A stretch of 64,000 bases of DNA from Pseudorhodobacter sp. PARRP1. GTDB taxonomy: Bacteria > Pseudomonadota > Alphaproteobacteria > Rhodobacterales > Rhodobacteraceae. The translations under genes and the position numbers were made by a program. Below, one piece after another: positions 1-8,994 of the stretch (position 1 is its first letter; each line of letters opens with the position of its first letter). The notes beneath the pieces are model-generated. The model was not told the origin of the DNA. It saw only the letters and a program-made list of their open reading frames with translations, and searched no databases. The DNA is taken from positions 1 to 64,000 of the forward strand of contig NKIU01000005.1 in NCBI GenBank assembly GCA_002256245.1, in the 5' to 3' direction.

Positions 1-32
1 GCTACAGATCCGGGCCGCAATCCTGAACCGCT

Positions 33-504
33 TCACAGCTCTCGGAACGCCTGAAACTCAACGCGTGGGATGAGTCCGTCCAAGGGAAGGGGGAACTCGA
101 TTTCAGGCCGAATTGTGCAACAGAGCCAGGGCGATCCCGTAGCGTGCCAACAGTAGCGGTCAGGCTTGGCAAACGGGCGAAACCCCCACGTCCGCAGCGC
201 GCCGCCGGGGGTGCGGATGTCCTCACTGCCAAACCGGATCAAGACGCCCTGCGCGGTGCGGGCCAACACGGTAAACGGCTGATCTATCGCCAGCAGCATT
301 TCGGTGGTGCCGTTCAGATCGCTGAACACTTGGACAGCGCCGCGCTTGTGATCCTTTGCTAAAAATCAGGTGCTGTAGCGCGCGCTTGCAGGTTTCGACA
401 AAAGCGTTGGGATCGCCATAAACCCCGGAGAGCCGCTCAAACACGTCAACCTCCGCATGGGCGGGGATGGCGAGGCATGACAGGGCGAAAAGCGTGCGGA
501 TCAT
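33..504 (-). pseudogene. Small exported protein gene with an apparent frameshift
   Basis: Reading from the ATG at 504, the product begins with a signal peptide (MIRTLFALSCLAIPAHA) and a short conserved-looking stretch ending near HLIFSK. The continuation, VQVFSDLNGTTEML to the stop at 33, lies in a different frame. The switch falls near 350-366, around a run of five T/A bases and a GG pair; removing one base joins the two parts into one product of about 156 residues. The total span is not a multiple of three. The two halves together resemble small periplasmic proteins of Rhodobacteraceae, but I cannot name a function. This may be a true mutation or an assembly error. It lies just downstream of the rpmE terminator. 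Confidence 0.6.
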
Positions 505-550
505 GCCGCGTGATGGCACGGAAATGCGGCAAAATCTGGGGCGGCAAATG

Positions 551-576
551 AAAAGGGCGCATCCGAAGATGCGCCC
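551..576 (-). terminator. Intrinsic terminator of rpmE
   Basis: On the minus strand the sequence is a perfect 9-bp stem GGGCGCATC / GATGCGCCC around a UUCG tetraloop, followed directly by TTTT. It starts 24 bases after the rpmE stop, as expected for the end of the ribosomal protein transcript. Confidence 0.85.
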
Positions 577-599
577 CGATGCCTGCCGTGATCGTGGGA

Positions 600-821
600 T
601 CAGAAACCCAGACCGGCGTATTTGTTCTTGAACTTCGACACGCGGCCGCCGGTGTCCATCAGTTTGGCCGAGCCGCCGGTCCATGCCGGATGCGCCAGCG
701 GGTCGATGTCCAGCGCCATCTGGTCGCCTTCTTTGCCCCAGGTAGTTTTGGCTTGGAACAGGGTGCCATCGGTCATTTTGACGGTGATGGTGTGATAGTC
801 GGGGTGAATTCCGTCTTTCAT
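600..821 (-). CDS. rpmE: 50S ribosomal protein L31
   Basis: A 73-residue L31 of the large ribosomal subunit. The start [10 protein letters not shown] and the [23 protein letters not shown] region are typical of alphaproteobacterial L31. It contains no cysteine, so it belongs to the zinc-independent (C-) form rather than the zinc-binding form with paired cysteines. It begins 11 bases after the rplS stop, indicating cotranscription, and is followed by a strong intrinsic terminator. Confidence 0.95.
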   Translation of the reverse strand: MKDGIHPDYHTITVKMTDGTLFQAKTTWGKEGDQMALDIDPLAHPAWTGGSAKLMDTGGRVSKFKNKYAGLGF

Positions 822-832
822 CGCTCTGCTCC

Positions 833-1207
833 TTACTCGGACTTGGGTTTGTAGTTGGTGTCTTCGACGATCCGGGCCGACTTGCCGCGACGATCGCGCA
901 GGTAATACAGCTTGGCGCGACGCACGCGGCCACGGCGGACCACTTCGATGCTGTCGATGTTGGTCGAATACAGCGGGAACACACGCTCCACACCTTCGCC
1001 GAACGAGATTTTGCGGACGGTGAATGAAGCCGCGATGGTGGCGCCGCCCTTGCGAGCGATGCAAACGCCTTCGTAGTTCTGCACGCGCGAGCGGGTGCCT
1101 TCGGTCACTTTGTAGCCGACTTTCACGGTATCACCGGCTTTGAAATCCGGGATTTTCTTGCCGAGCGCAGCGATCTGCTCGGCTTCGATGATGGCGATCA
1201 AATTCAT
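833..1207 (-). CDS. rplS: 50S ribosomal protein L19
   Basis: A 124-residue L19, a protein at the 30S-50S interface. The conserved core [19 protein letters not shown] and the [23 protein letters not shown] region identify it. It sits between trmD and rpmE, the usual order in this family. A 433-base gap with a long hairpin separates it from trmD upstream, so it may have its own promoter. Confidence 0.97.
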   Translation of the reverse strand: MNLIAIIEAEQIAALGKKIPDFKAGDTVKVGYKVTEGTRSRVQNYEGVCIARKGGATIAASFTVRKISFGEGVERVFPLYSTNIDSIEVVRRGRVRRAKLYYLRDRRGKSARIVEDTNYKPKSE

Positions 1208-1640
1208 CGCAGTTCCTTTATATGCAGGGTTTTCCCCGACGTGATGCAGCCGCAGAGCTTCTGGTCTTCAACCGGGTCGCCACAGATGTGACCCCGCCAG
1301 AGGTGCGGAACGCTTTTGAAATCCGCGCCTTGCGCCAGACTTGCAGAAGAACGCAAGTGTTACGGCAAAAGGAATCGGGCCCGACAGGCTTTTGACCCCG
1401 GACAGGCGGCGTATAGGGTTTGTGGCGGGATGGGTCAAGGGGCAAGGCTGCCCCCGTCTCAACGGCCGGGGCGGCTACATAAAATCAATGCGTTAGAGGG
1501 GCGTCGTGTAGATTTTTCAACGCTTGGACTGCGGATGCCGAGAAGCCTCCGGCGGGGATATTTAAGCAGAGAGGATGATCAATCGCTTTGGGCTCATCCT
1601 CTCTGCTTAAATATCCCCCGCGGAGCGTTCGACCTTTCCG
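1208..1640. other. Intergenic region between trmD and rplS
   Basis: No convincing gene. Open frames here show no recognisable motifs or coding character. The region holds the 25-bp inverted repeat at 1554-1618, a pyrimidine-rich stretch, and presumably the leader of rplS-rpmE. L19 leaders can carry ribosomal-protein autoregulatory structures, but I could not identify one. Confidence 0.5.
1554..1618. repeat. Perfect 25-bp inverted repeat
   Basis: Arms at 1554-1578 and 1594-1618 are exact reverse complements (outer end GGGGATATTTAAGCAGAG) around a 15-base spacer. It lies 22 bases past the trmD stop. No T-run follows on the minus strand, so it could be a factor-assisted terminator, an mRNA-stabilising hairpin or an intergenic repeat. 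The GGGATATTTAAG end recurs beside the hairpin at 11748. Confidence 0.85.
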
Positions 1641-2474
1641 TCACGCCTTACGCCGCAGGTAAGCTTGCCACAGATCAGGCCGCCGGGTTTTGGTGATGTC
1701 TTCCGCCTGCGCTTGGCGCCATTTCGCGATGGCGGCATGGTTGCCCGATTGCAGCACCTCGGGGATCGGCAGATCGTTCCAGACGGCGGGACGGGTGTAT
1801 TGCGGGTGTTCGAGCAGACCATCCGAGAAAGATTCCTCGACGGTGGATTCGTGATTGCCGAGGACCTTGGGCAGCAGGCGCACGGTGGCGTCGATCAGGG
1901 CGGAGGCGGCGATTTCTCCGCCCGTCAGCACGAAATCGCCAAGACTGACTTCTTCGATGTCGTGGTGATCCAGCAGACGTTGATCGACACCTTCAAACCG
2001 ACCGCAGAGCATCGTCACGCCGTCACAGGCGGCAAAGCGGCGGGCCATGGCTTGATTGAACGGCTTGCCGCGTGGGGAAAGGTAGATCACCGGCCAGCGG
2101 TTGCGGTCGCGCGGGGTGTGTTGGGCCGCGTCGGTCAGGGCGGCATCCAGCACATCGGCGCGCAAGACCATGCCCGCGCCGCCGCCTGCGGGGGTGTCAT
2201 CGACGTTCAGGTGCTTGCCCTGCCCGAAGCTGCGCAGGTTGATCACATCCAGCGCCCATAGGCCCAGATCGAACGCCTTTCCGGTCAGCGAAATCCCGAG
2301 GATGCCGGGGAAAGCGTCAGGCATAAGGGTGATGATTTTCGCCCGCCATGCGCCTTTGATGTGCAAAGGCTCTTCCATCAGATCACGCGGCTTGAGGCTG
2401 GCGCGCACAGAAATGCGGCCATGCGATTTGCTGGGCGGGGCCGCGGGATCGGGGGCATCGGATGTGTCAGTCAT
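1641..2474 (-). CDS. trmD: tRNA (guanine-N1)-methyltransferase
   Basis: TrmD methylates G37 of tRNAs next to the anticodon to prevent frameshifting. Knot-type SPOUT motifs are visible: DDTPAGGGAGMVL, LSPRGKPFNQ, CGRFEGVDQRLLDH and EVSLGDFVLTGGE. The start chosen (MTDTSDAP) gives 277 residues with an N-terminal extension of about 45 residues before the usual KIITLMPDAFPG. An in-frame start further upstream would run into the preceding gene and is less likely. It lies 31 bases downstream of a membrane protein gene in the rimM-trmD-rplS block. Confidence 0.95.
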   Translation of the reverse strand: MTDTSDAPDPAAPPSKSHGRISVRASLKPRDLMEEPLHIKGAWRAKIITLMPDAFPGILGISLTGKAFDLGLWALDVINLRSFGQGKHLNVDDTPAGGGAGMVLRADVLDAALTDAAQHTPRDRNRWPVIYLSPRGKPFNQAMARRFAACDGVTMLCGRFEGVDQRLLDHHDIEEVSLGDFVLTGGEIAASALIDATVRLLPKVLGNHESTVEESFSDGLLEHPQYTRPAVWNDLPIPEVLQSGNHAAIAKWRQAQAEDITKTRRPDLWQAYLRRKA

Positions 2475-2505
2475 AGCTGCTTTTAGCCTGCCCGCCCTGC
2501 CCCGG

Positions 2506-3405
2506 CTAGGCCAAACCATCCTCGGGCTGTGCGGCATTGGTGGCGGCAATCAGCGCCAGCAGTGGCAGTTCGGCAGCGGTGCTGACAAAGTTGGTCAGCC
2601 AGGTTTGCAACAGATCAACACTGGGGGATTTCCCCCATATTTCAGGATCTTGCGGCATGGCTTGCGCAAGGCGCGCGGCATAGATGGCAACAAGGTCAGG
2701 GTCTTCGGGCAGCAGTTGCAGCGCCAGTGTCGGGCCATCGCCGCTGACCCGCACCACCAGATCGGGGTCAGTGCAGTGCAGAATCATCGCGATCAGTTCG
2801 GCCCGCCCTGCATCTGCACGGGCGCGCTCGAGGAGTGCGGTGCGGATATGTGCAGGTTCAGCATGGGCCGACAACGCCGTCAGATGCTGAGCCACCACCT
2901 CGGGGCTGGTGTCATCGGGCAGGTCGGCCAATGGGGCGATCATGCGGCGCGCGGTGCGCAACTCGCTGGCCTCGACCGGGTTATCGGGGTGGGCGATCTG
3001 ATCAATGGCGTGGTCAAGGAAATTGTTGATCTCATTGGCTTTCCACGGGTCCCAAATCATCCGGGCCAAGGGGATCGACAGGAAGGAAATCGCGACGGGC
3101 AGCATTTCACCATAGGGCGGCACAAAACCCAAGGCTCCGCCGATACCCCGCCCGACGCCAAACAGAAGGGCGACGAACAGCAGTTGAATAGCGGCGTTGC
3201 TGAACAGGGTTGCCCAAGCCTGATACTGCGTCCAGTCGTGAAACTGGCGCGGCCAGTTCTGCGGGCGCAGGATGAATTGCCACAGCAAAAACAGCACCAG
3301 AAACACCGGCACCAAGGGCCAACCATACCCGCCAAGGCCCGCCATCAGCGGTCCGATATAGAGCAGCGCAGTTGCGCCCATCAGCCATCGCAGTCGGTTG
3401 TGCAT
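2506..3405 (-). CDS. Hypothetical membrane protein between rimM and trmD
   Basis: A 299-residue protein of unknown function. The first 120 residues hold about four hydrophobic segments: near 8-25, 28-46, 66-90 and 100-117. The remaining 180 residues are soluble and helical, rich in Ala, Leu and charged residues, with no motif I recognise. It lies 41 bases after rimM and 31 before trmD on the same strand, so it is probably cotranscribed with tRNA and ribosome maturation genes. No functional link beyond position can be claimed. Confidence 0.75.
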   Translation of the reverse strand: MHNRLRWLMGATALLYIGPLMAGLGGYGWPLVPVFLVLFLLWQFILRPQNWPRQFHDWTQYQAWATLFSNAAIQLLFVALLFGVGRGIGGALGFVPPYGEMLPVAISFLSIPLARMIWDPWKANEINNFLDHAIDQIAHPDNPVEASELRTARRMIAPLADLPDDTSPEVVAQHLTALSAHAEPAHIRTALLERARADAGRAELIAMILHCTDPDLVVRVSGDGPTLALQLLPEDPDLVAIYAARLAQAMPQDPEIWGKSPSVDLLQTWLTNFVSTAAELPLLALIAATNAAQPEDGLA

Positions 3406-3446
3406 CGCGCCCCCATTTTCGCTGCAGAGTGGCGTGGGACGCGGCG

Positions 3447-3956
3447 TTAGTCTAGCCCCTCTGGCGGATCGACGATGATGCGGCCGGTTGTCAGATCGAC
3501 GGTCGGCACGGCTTTCAAGGTGAAGGGCAGCAGCAGCGACGTTTTCAGCCCCGGCCCGGATATCTCAATCAGATCGCCCGCGCCGTGGTTGTGGACGGCC
3601 TGCACGCGGCCAAGCTGTTGGCCGCCGGTGTCAAAGGCGGCAAGGCCGATCAGATCGGCGTGATAGAATTCGTCATCTGGCAGATGGGGGAGTTTTTTCT
3701 TGTCAACATAAAGGCTTACGCCTTTCAGCGCGTCTGCCTGCTCTTTGGTCTCAACGCCTGTAATGCGCGCGCCAAGGCCGCCTGCAACCGGGCGGGTCAG
3801 TTTGATCTTGTAGGTGGTCTGGCCGTCTTCGCTATAAAGCGGGCCGTAGGCGGCGATGGCCTCGGGATCGGTGCAGAAGCTTTTCAGCCGCACTTCGCCC
3901 TGCACGCCGAAAGAGCCTGCGATGGCGCCGACGCAGATATGGTCTGGGTTGGGCAT
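3447..3956 (-). CDS. rimM: Ribosome maturation factor RimM
   Basis: A 169-residue 16S rRNA processing protein that assists 30S head assembly around S19. The N-terminal RimM domain shows [19 protein letters not shown] and the C-terminal PRC-barrel half contains [12 protein letters not shown] and LLPF. It lies between rpsP and the membrane protein gene in the standard rpsP-rimM-trmD arrangement. Confidence 0.95.
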   Translation of the reverse strand: MPNPDHICVGAIAGSFGVQGEVRLKSFCTDPEAIAAYGPLYSEDGQTTYKIKLTRPVAGGLGARITGVETKEQADALKGVSLYVDKKKLPHLPDDEFYHADLIGLAAFDTGGQQLGRVQAVHNHGAGDLIEISGPGLKTSLLLPFTLKAVPTVDLTTGRIIVDPPEGLD

Positions 3957-4021
3957 AGGCTTCTCCGGGGTGAAGGGTGGCGGCCCACGCGCGAAAATCC
4001 GCGCTCGGGCCGCCGATCAGA

Positions 4022-4375
4022 TTATTCAGCAGCCGGTGCTTCTGCACGAGCGGCTTTCTTTTTCGCCAGTTCGGCCATGCGCTTGCCCGGGACTGCCGAT
4101 TTCGGGTTCATACGGACCTTTTTGGTCAGCACGCCAGCGGCTTCCAGCATCCGTGCGATACGGTCGGTCGGCTGTGCGCCTTGGCCCAGCCAGTATTGCA
4201 CGCGCTCCATGTTCATTTTCACGCGTTCTTCGCTGTCTTTGGCCAAGAGCGGGTTATAGGTGCCCAGCTTTTCCAGAAAGCGGCCATCGCGCGGGTTGCG
4301 GCTGTCGGTGGCGACGATCGAGTAGTGCGGGCGCTTTTTGGAACCACCACGGGCGAGGCGAATTTTCATGGACAT
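4022..4375 (-). CDS. rpsP: 30S ribosomal protein S16
   Basis: A 117-residue S16. The start [20 protein letters not shown] and the segments [13 protein letters not shown] and [13 protein letters not shown] are diagnostic. It is longer than the E. coli protein (about 82 residues) owing to a basic, alanine-rich C-terminal tail, as is usual in alphaproteobacteria. A Shine-Dalgarno-like AGGAGA precedes the start. It follows the chorismate mutase gene by 42 bases. Confidence 0.97.
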   Translation of the reverse strand: MSMKIRLARGGSKKRPHYSIVATDSRNPRDGRFLEKLGTYNPLLAKDSEERVKMNMERVQYWLGQGAQPTDRIARMLEAAGVLTKKVRMNPKSAVPGKRMAELAKKKAARAEAPAAE

Positions 4376-4417
4376 AGTGTAGTCTCCTTAGGTTTGGTTG
4401 GAACCGCGGTTGGGCGG

Positions 4418-4711
4418 TTATTTTTGCAGTTGTTCGTGATGCCTGATGACTTCCGAGATGATGAAGGTCAGGAATTTCTTGGCAAATTCGGGGTCGAGGT
4501 CGGCTTCTTTCGAAAGCCACTCCAGCCGTTCGATCTGGCGGGCTTCGCGCGAAGGATCGGACGGGGGAAGATCGTGTTCGGCTTTCAGGCGGCCCACGGC
4601 TTGGGTGCGCTTGAAGCGTTCGGCCAGCGTATAGACCAGAATAGCATCGAGACGGTCGATGCTTTCGCGGTGGTCTTTCAGCAGATCAGCGGCGCGGGCG
4701 GCGTCGGTCAT
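4418..4711 (-). CDS. Chorismate mutase (AroQ fold)
   Basis: A 97-residue monofunctional AroQ-type helical protein converting chorismate to prephenate for Phe/Tyr synthesis. Visible features are R16 in LLKDHRESIDRLD (helix 1) and K-rich LAERFKRTQAVGRLKAEHDLP, followed by DPSREARQIERL and a final helix FLTFIISEVIRHHEQ. Its start overlaps the acetyltransferase stop by four bases. Placement between ffh and rpsP is seen in related Rhodobacteraceae from memory. Confidence 0.88.
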   Translation of the reverse strand: MTDAARAADLLKDHRESIDRLDAILVYTLAERFKRTQAVGRLKAEHDLPPSDPSREARQIERLEWLSKEADLDPEFAKKFLTFIISEVIRHHEQLQK

Positions 4712-5238
4712 GTCAGGGACTCCGGTGCGGGGTGGCGCCAGATCTGGCTGGAACCGAAGGTTTCATGGACAAAGCTGCCGTCGCGGGTGCAGCCCATGCG
4801 ACGGGCAAGGGCTTGGGAGCGCAGGTTATCGTCAGCGATCAGGCTGATCGCGGTTTTCCAGCCGAGCGTGGTGTAGGCATGGGCGCGGGCGGCGAGGGCT
4901 GCTTCATGCGCGAGGCCTTTGCCTTCGGCTTCTGTCGCCCAAAGCGACCAGCCGAGTTCGGGTTCGGGCCAGCCCTCGGGGAACCACGGGCCTGCCATGC
5001 CAAGGGCTGTGTCGGTGGTTTTGTCGGCCAGAATGAACATCGAATAGCCGCGATGCAGCCAATGCCCGGTCAGATGGCCAAAGCTGCGCCACGCCTGCGC
5101 GCGGCTGACCGGGCCACCGACGAAGGCGCTGCGGGGCGAGGCGAGGAAGGCGGCCATCACCTCAAAATCCGACGTTTTCGGCCCGCGCAGGCGCAGCCGA
5201 TCTGTCGTGATTTCAGGGATGCCGACGAGTTCGATCAT
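4708..5238 (-). CDS. GNAT family N-acetyltransferase (RimJ/RimL-like)
   Basis: A 176-residue acetyl-CoA-dependent acyltransferase. ITTDRLRLRGPKTSDFEVM at the start and ELGWSLWATEAEGKGLAHEAAL (acetyl-CoA loop region) followed by SLIADDNLRSQALARRMGC are typical of the RimJ/RimL branch. The substrate cannot be inferred; ribosomal protein N-termini or small molecules are both known in this branch. It overlaps ffh and the chorismate mutase gene by four bases each, indicating translational coupling. Confidence 0.88.
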   Translation of the reverse strand: MIELVGIPEITTDRLRLRGPKTSDFEVMAAFLASPRSAFVGGPVSRAQAWRSFGHLTGHWLHRGYSMFILADKTTDTALGMAGPWFPEGWPEPELGWSLWATEAEGKGLAHEAALAARAHAYTTLGWKTAISLIADDNLRSQALARRMGCTRDGSFVHETFGSSQIWRHPAPESLT

Positions 5239-6734
5239 TTCTTCTTCATCAACCCCGAAAGGCTGGAGGGCAGCGACAACCCGCGCGGCATGCCGGGGAA
5301 ACCGCCGCCCATGCCGAGGCCTTGTTTCATGCCTTTCGCGGCTTCGGCCATGGCTTCGGGCGACATGTTGGCCATGTCGGGCATGCCACCCTTGGCCCCC
5401 ATCATCTGCTTGATGGCGTTTTTCATAGCACCACCTTTGCCCATCTTCTTCATCATCTCGGCCATTTGCTTGTGCTGTTTCAAAAGCTTGTTCACTTCGG
5501 AAACCTCAAGCCCTGCCCCCGCTGCGATGCGTTTCTTGCGGCTGGCTGCCAAAAGATCAGGGTTGGCGCGTTCTTTCTTGGTCATCGAATTGACCAAGGC
5601 AATCTGGTGGGTCAGCATTTTGTCATTGAAACCAGCGGCTTCGGCCTTTTTGGCCATGCCGCCCATGCCCGGCATCATGCCCATCAGGCCCTGCATGCCG
5701 CCCATTTTCTGCATCTGTTCCAGCTGCGATTTCAGGTCGTTCATGTTGAACAGACCCTTGGCGAAGCGGCGGGCCATGCGTTCGGCTTGTTCAGCCTCGA
5801 ACGTCTCGCGCGCTTTTTCGACGAGGGCCACGATGTCGCCCATGCCAAGGATGCGGCCTGCGACGCGTTCAGCCTCGAACGTCTCTAGCGCGTCCATCTT
5901 TTCGCCAAGACCGACGAAACGGATCGGCTTGCCGGTGACGGCGCGCATCGAAAGCGCAGCACCGCCGCGACCGTCGCCGTCCATCCGGGTCAGCACCACG
6001 CCGGAAATGCCGACTTTGGCGTTGAATTCAGACGCCACGTTGACGGCGTCTTGCCCGGTCAGGCCATCGACCACCAGCAGGGTTTCACGCGGCTGGGCGA
6101 TGTCGCGGACGGCTTGGATTTCTTCCATCAGCACTTCGTCGATGTGCAGACGGCCAGCGGTATCGAAGAACACCACGTCATAGCCGCCCATCGCGGCCTG
6201 CGTTTTGGCGCGTTTGGCGATCTGAACCGCAGATTCGCCTTTGACGATCGGCAGGCTATCGACGCCGATCTGGCCCGCGAGGATCGCCAACTGCTCCATC
6301 GCGGCGGGTCGGTTGGTGTCCAATGACGCCAGCAGCACGCGCTTGCCGTTACGCTCTTTCAAGCGTTTCGCCAGTTTGGCGGTGGTGGTGGTTTTGCCCG
6401 AACCTTGCAGACCGACCATCAGGATGGCGGAAGGCGGGTTGTCGATTTTCAGCGCTTCGGGTTCATCATCACCCGCCAGCACGCGCACCAGTTCGTCATG
6501 CACGATCTTGACGACCTGCTGACCGGGGGTGATGGATTTGGTAACAGCCTGCCCGATGGCGCGGGTTTTCACCGCTTTGACGAAGTTGCGCGCCACTTCC
6601 AGCGAAACGTCGGCTTCCAGCAGGGCAACGCGCACTTCACGCAGCGCAGTATCGACATCCGCCTCGGACAGCGCGCCGGCTTTGGTCAAGCGATCAAACA
6701 CACCACCAAGGCGTTCTGACAGGCTTTCAAACAT
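5235..6734 (-). CDS. ffh: Signal recognition particle protein Ffh
   Basis: A 499-residue SRP GTPase that binds 4.5S RNA and signal sequences for cotranslational membrane targeting. It shows the N domain, the G domain with P-loop GLQGSGKTT (residues 108-116), DTAGR, and TRMDGDGRGGAALS. The methionine-rich M domain follows, with a very Met/Gly-rich C-terminal tail containing repeated KGMKQGLGMGG-type segments. It is the first gene of the minus-strand block ending at rpmE. The 4.5S RNA gene is not next to it. Confidence 0.98.
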   Translation of the reverse strand: MFESLSERLGGVFDRLTKAGALSEADVDTALREVRVALLEADVSLEVARNFVKAVKTRAIGQAVTKSITPGQQVVKIVHDELVRVLAGDDEPEALKIDNPPSAILMVGLQGSGKTTTTAKLAKRLKERNGKRVLLASLDTNRPAAMEQLAILAGQIGVDSLPIVKGESAVQIAKRAKTQAAMGGYDVVFFDTAGRLHIDEVLMEEIQAVRDIAQPRETLLVVDGLTGQDAVNVASEFNAKVGISGVVLTRMDGDGRGGAALSMRAVTGKPIRFVGLGEKMDALETFEAERVAGRILGMGDIVALVEKARETFEAEQAERMARRFAKGLFNMNDLKSQLEQMQKMGGMQGLMGMMPGMGGMAKKAEAAGFNDKMLTHQIALVNSMTKKERANPDLLAASRKKRIAAGAGLEVSEVNKLLKQHKQMAEMMKKMGKGGAMKNAIKQMMGAKGGMPDMANMSPEAMAEAAKGMKQGLGMGGGFPGMPRGLSLPSSLSGLMKKK

Positions 6735-7144
6735 CGCGCTCTCCTAGATCAAAACCCCGATATGGGGCGCTACGGCGGGTTTCCCAAGGCCAATGCAGAA
6801 CAACACCTGTGGGCGCAACGCGCTGACAGGTGGCGATCCCGGCATGTGCCAAGGGACCGGAAGCGGCTGCCTCCGGGGGAATTGCGTCGGGCGATACGCC
6901 GTTGGGGCGTGGGAGTCAAGCAGGGTTGGAAATGTAGGGGTCTTGCGCCGCACGTTGCAGGCGGCTTTCGCATTTTGCCTTTTACCACGGTTGCTTGGCA
7001 ATCGTTCAGATGCGGCGGCTGTGCACTGGTTAGCACATACCTAATCAGGGCTTCAGGCAAACCTTACCTTTGCTGCGACAAACCCCTTGCTAAATGTGCC
7101 TTGTTTGCAGATTCATGTGCGCAAATGCACAAGGGGTCTGCGCC
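6735..7144. other. Divergent intergenic region between ffh and the LysR gene
   Basis: No gene supported. It must contain the ffh promoter (leftward) and the regulator promoter (rightward). Close to the LysR start are TGTGC-N6-GCACA (7116-7131) and an outer pair ACCCCTTG / CAAGGGGT (7082-7089 and 7130-7137), which are plausible operator elements for the LysR protein. A SRP RNA was looked for and not found. Confidence 0.45.
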
Positions 7145-8026
7145 ATGGACAACTGGGACGAGATCAGGACTGCCTTTCAGGTTGCACGCATGGGCACGGT
7201 TTCGGGGGCCGCCGAGGTGATGGGCGTGCATCATGCAACGGTGATCCGCCACATCGACAGTCTGGAAAAACGGCTGGGTGCCAAGCTGTTTCAGCGCCAT
7301 GCGCGCGGCTACACCCCCACCGAATCCGGGCGCGATTTGTTGTCGGTGGCACAGACAACCGAGGATCAGTTCGGTCAGTTGGCCAGCCGGATCAAGGGTC
7401 AGGGTGAAACGGTCGCGGGCGAGTTGGTGGTGACCTCGATCACCGGGATCGCACATCTGCTTGCCCCGGTGTTTGCCACCTTCCAAGAGGCGCATCCCGC
7501 TGTGGTGATCCGGTTTCTGACCGATATGCGGCTTTATCGGCTGGATTACGGCGAAGCGCATGTGGCGATCCGGGCGGGGGCGACACCGCAAGAGCCTGAC
7601 AATGTGGCGCTGCCATTGGTTAAGATGCAAATGGGGCTTTATGGGGCAAAATCCTATGTCGCTCGGCACGGTATGCCCGCCAATGAGGCCGAGTTGCTGC
7701 AGCATCGGTTTATCGGCATCGACAATCCGGACAACCGCGCGCCGTTCTATCGCTGGCTGCGCGAGCGGGTGTCGAATGACCGCCTGACCTTCCGGGTGAA
7801 CGAGCCTGCCGCGGCAGAAGTGGCGGTGAAGGCGGGCATGGGGCTGGGGTTTTTGCGCACGCATGAGGCGCGGCTTGATCCCGATCTGGTGGAAGTGATG
7901 GCCCCGATCCCGGAATGGGACTCGCCGCTGTGGATTGTGACGCATGTGGATTTGCACCGCACCTTGAAGGTGCAAAGTTTTCTGAGTTGTCTTCGCCATG
8001 CCGCCTCGACCTGGTGCCAAGCTTGA
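7145..8026 (+). CDS. LysR family transcriptional regulator
   Basis: A 293-residue DNA-binding regulator. The N-terminal winged HTH spans about residues 1-60 (TAFQVARMGTVSGAAEVMGV then IRHIDSLEKRLGAKLFQR). The rest is a substrate-binding domain with the usual VVTSITGIAHLLAPVFATFQ segment. ATG at 7145 is chosen over an upstream in-frame start because AAGGGG lies about 10 bases before it. Its stop overlaps the likely start of the EamA transporter gene, so it probably controls or is at least cotranscribed with that exporter. The inducer is unknown. Confidence 0.92.
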   Translation: MDNWDEIRTAFQVARMGTVSGAAEVMGVHHATVIRHIDSLEKRLGAKLFQRHARGYTPTESGRDLLSVAQTTEDQFGQLASRIKGQGETVAGELVVTSITGIAHLLAPVFATFQEAHPAVVIRFLTDMRLYRLDYGEAHVAIRAGATPQEPDNVALPLVKMQMGLYGAKSYVARHGMPANEAELLQHRFIGIDNPDNRAPFYRWLRERVSNDRLTFRVNEPAAAEVAVKAGMGLGFLRTHEARLDPDLVEVMAPIPEWDSPLWIVTHVDLHRTLKVQSFLSCLRHAASTWCQA

Positions 8027-8925
8027 GGGCTTGGGCTGCGTTAAGCCCTGCGCAGCGCGGACATGTGGCGATGCTGGCGTTTTCGGCGCTGGTGGCGGGC
8101 AGCTTCAGTCTGGGCGCAATGGCCGCACCGTTCGTATCACCCGCGGCGTTGACGGTGGCGCGTTTTGCGTTGGCGGGGGCGCTGGTGGGTTTGGCGGCAT
8201 TTCTGACGGTCGGGGTGCCGCGCAAGACGTGGCAAGCGCCTTGGCGGTATGGGATCTTGGGCGGATTGCTGGCCTGCTACTTTGTGCTGATGTTCTGGGG
8301 CTTGCAGACGGCCGAGGCCGTGCCGACCGCCGCCGTCTTTACGCTGACGCCCGTGATGGCGGCGGGGTTTGGTTGGGTGCTGTTGGGGCAGGTAACCACG
8401 CGGCGGATGGCGCTGGCTTTGGGCATCGGGGCGGCTGGTGCCTTGTGGGTGATCTTTCGCGGTGATCCTGCGGCATTGGCGCGGTTTGAGGTGGGCCGGG
8501 GCGAAGTGATCTATTTCTTCGGCTGTATTGCCCATGCAATCTATGCGCCGATGGTGCGCAAGCTGAACCGGGGCGAGCCTGCGTTGGTGTTCACCTTTGG
8601 CATGATGCTGGCCGGATTTTTGATTCTCTGCCTGTGGGGCTGGCGCGATGTGCTGGCAACCGATTGGGCCGCCCTGCCTACGATCGTTTGGATTTGTCTG
8701 GCCTATGTCTCGGTCGCGGCCTCGGCGATGACGTTTGTTCTGTTGCAATTTGCGACGCTGCGGCTGCCGTCGGCCAAGGTTATGGCTTACACCTATCTGG
8801 TGCCGTCTTGGGTCATCCTGTGGGAAGTGGCTTTGGGCCGCCCTGCCCCGCCGATAAATGTGCTGGACGGTGTCATTCTAACCGCTTTGGCTTTATTGCT
8901 GCTGTTGAAGGATGAATCGGCATAG
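8023..8925 (+). CDS. EamA/DMT family transporter
   Basis: About 300 residues with roughly ten hydrophobic segments and two EamA repeats, a fold of drug/metabolite exporters. It begins SALVAGSFSLGAMAAPFVSPAAL and has the second-half GEVIYFFGCIAHAIYAPMVRKL. The start is uncertain: a TTG at 8023 overlaps the LysR stop in a TTGA arrangement, and an ATG at 8071 would remove 16 residues. Neither has a strong Shine-Dalgarno sequence, which fits translational coupling. The substrate is unknown. Confidence 0.85.
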   Translation: MRAWAALSPAQRGHVAMLAFSALVAGSFSLGAMAAPFVSPAALTVARFALAGALVGLAAFLTVGVPRKTWQAPWRYGILGGLLACYFVLMFWGLQTAEAVPTAAVFTLTPVMAAGFGWVLLGQVTTRRMALALGIGAAGALWVIFRGDPAALARFEVGRGEVIYFFGCIAHAIYAPMVRKLNRGEPALVFTFGMMLAGFLILCLWGWRDVLATDWAALPTIVWICLAYVSVAASAMTFVLLQFATLRLPSAKVMAYTYLVPSWVILWEVALGRPAPPINVLDGVILTALALLLLLKDESA

Positions 8926-8928
8926 CGT

Positions 8929-8960
8929 AAACGTTTTCATGGCTGACATGTTAGCGCTAA
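8929..8960. promoter_or_regulatory. Twin LacI-type operators upstream of xylBA
   Basis: Two palindromes, AAACGTTT (8929-8936) and TTAGCGCTAA (8951-8960), have centres 23 bp apart, about two helical turns, and lie 35-66 bases before the xylB start. Central CG palindromes are typical of LacI-family operators, and ATGTTAGCGCTAA resembles, from memory, the xylose box bound by XylR in Caulobacter. No LacI-family gene is in the window. Confidence 0.65.
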
Positions 8961-8994
8961 AAGCGTGGCATCCATCAGGTCTGGGAGGACACAT

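Noticed and set aside
1316-1696. Open frame of 126 codons between rplS and trmD
   Set aside because: It runs through the perfect inverted repeat and into the end of trmD, with no recognisable protein features.
6800-6960. Possible 4.5S SRP RNA next to ffh (GGACCGGAAGCGG resembles part of the conserved loop)
   Set aside because: The required symmetric loop and GGAAGGAAGCAGC-type context are absent; similarity is limited to a few bases.
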